A stretch of DNA of 64,000 nt, taken from assembly GCA_963728895.1 (NCBI GenBank), contig CAVSLM010000011.1, forward strand, positions 1-64,000. Direction: 5' to 3'. The notes beneath the pieces are model-generated. The model made no database searches and was not told the DNA's origin. It saw nothing but the letters and a program-made list of their open reading frames with translations. Made by a program: the position numbers and the translations under genes. Source of the stretch: CAVSLM01 sp963728895. GTDB taxonomy: Bacteria; Pseudomonadota; Gammaproteobacteria; JBBQDK01. This document shows positions 63,644 to 64,000 of the stretch, in pieces (the first letter of the stretch is position 1; the number at the start of each line of letters is the position of its first letter).

Positions 63644-64000
63644 ATGACCAAGGTGAATCTGCTGATCGCCGTTGCGATCGCTGCGATTACCATCGGCTTT
63701 TGGGCGTACCTCAACCGCCCGGAACAGGAGCCGGCGTGGCCGGCGCGCATCCAGGGCTTCTCGTTCTCGCCCATGCGCGCGGACCAGAGCCCTATCGAGG
63801 GGCGACTGCCGAGCGAGGAGCAGATCGATGCCGATCTCGCCCTGCTGGAAGGCAAGACCCATGCGGTGCGCACCTACACCATGGAAGGCACTCTGGCCGA
63901 GGTGCCGGTGCTGGCGCGCCGCCATCACATCAACGTGGCGCTCGGGGCGTGGGTGTACGCTGATCCCGATAAGACGGAGGAGGAGATCCAGAAGCTCATC
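63644..64000 (+). CDS. GH17-like N-terminus of a glucan synthase/glucanase protein (3' end beyond window)
   Basis: Only the first 119 residues are seen. MTKVNLLIAVAIAAITIGFW forms a membrane anchor or signal, followed by a domain like the glycoside hydrolase family 17 region of NdvB-type beta-1,3-glucan proteins: RIQGFSFSPMRADQSPIEGR, LPSEEQIDADLALLEGKTHA, VRTYTMEGTLAEVPVLARRH and VALGAWVYADPDKTEEEIQKLI. The gene probably continues to a glycosyltransferase domain. ATG 63644 is in a 230-bp gap after the transporter gene. The match to NdvB is moderate; it could also be a separate exo-glucanase. Confidence 0.75.
   Translation, partial: MTKVNLLIAVAIAAITIGFWAYLNRPEQEPAWPARIQGFSFSPMRADQSPIEGRLPSEEQIDADLALLEGKTHAVRTYTMEGTLAEVPVLARRHHINVALGAWVYADPDKTEEEIQKLI

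Overview
The window is a high-GC chromosomal segment, most likely from a gammaproteobacterium. The evidence is gene content and order: the asmA-mutY-yggX-tRNA-Phe block, thiS-thiG-trmB, gspA-gspB, rlmJ, and the roughly 290-residue proteobacterial type of phosphoribulokinase. I cannot name a genus. There are no rRNA genes, CRISPR arrays or intact prophages. Two tRNA genes are present (Gly-CCC at 26.4 kb, Phe-GAA at 33.1 kb).

Layout. 0-2 kb: a coupled HlyD-type adaptor and ABC ATPase (the ATPase runs off the left edge). 2-5.2 kb: a rhomboid protease and the secretin-assembly pair GspA/GspB. 5.4-6.4 kb: an HU-like protein and a SnoaL-like protein. 6.7-13 kb: one giant gene encoding two cyclic-nucleotide-binding-like domains, a rhodanese, about 1,300 residues of coiled coil, one membrane helix and a C-terminal FGE-sulfatase-fold domain; it carries one frame break. 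13-23 kb: a Rieske protein, an ABC-2 exporter, RlmJ, a small HExxH protein, a YbaK-HDOD protein, MarC, a FIST protein and several small unknowns. 22.7-33.2 kb: housekeeping (phosphoribulokinase, FKBP isomerase, TrmB, ThiG, ThiS, two tRNAs, oxidoreductase, AsmA, MutY, YggX). 33.2-37 kb: an accessory patch with toxin-antitoxin remnants, a truncated IS3-family element and arsenite methyltransferase. 37.3-44 kb: a complete fructose module, with an OprB porin, a EIIA-HPr-EI phosphotransferase, 1-phosphofructokinase and fructose permease. 44-52 kb: a secreted M6-like metallopeptidase, two short peptides with double-glycine leaders, a DCC-lipase-maturation-factor fusion and a START-like protein. 52-57.4 kb: a response regulator coupled to a very large hybrid histidine kinase. 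57.8-64 kb: membrane and hydrolase genes, an AlkB-type dioxygenase beside an ATP-dependent DNA ligase, a NupC transporter, and the start of a glucan-related gene cut by the right edge.

Two themes cross the window. First, a family of short dispersed elements has terminal inverted repeats containing CCCGGAAATCTCACC. Full or partial copies lie at about 22.6, 47.9, 50.2, 52.0, 57.4 and 58.5 kb, and a related ATATGCGGG-type end occurs at 16.4-17.9 kb. One copy supplies the C-terminus of a protein. Second, reading frames are broken by single-base shifts in otherwise well-conserved genes (giant gene, trmB, thiG, mutY 3' end, fruB, fruK, hybrid kinase). This many breaks in functional-looking genes points more to sequence or assembly error than to decay, but both remain possible.

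The best candidates for something undescribed are the giant cNMP-rhodanese-coiled-coil-FGE protein and the pair of double-glycine leader peptides around the DCC-LMF1 gene.
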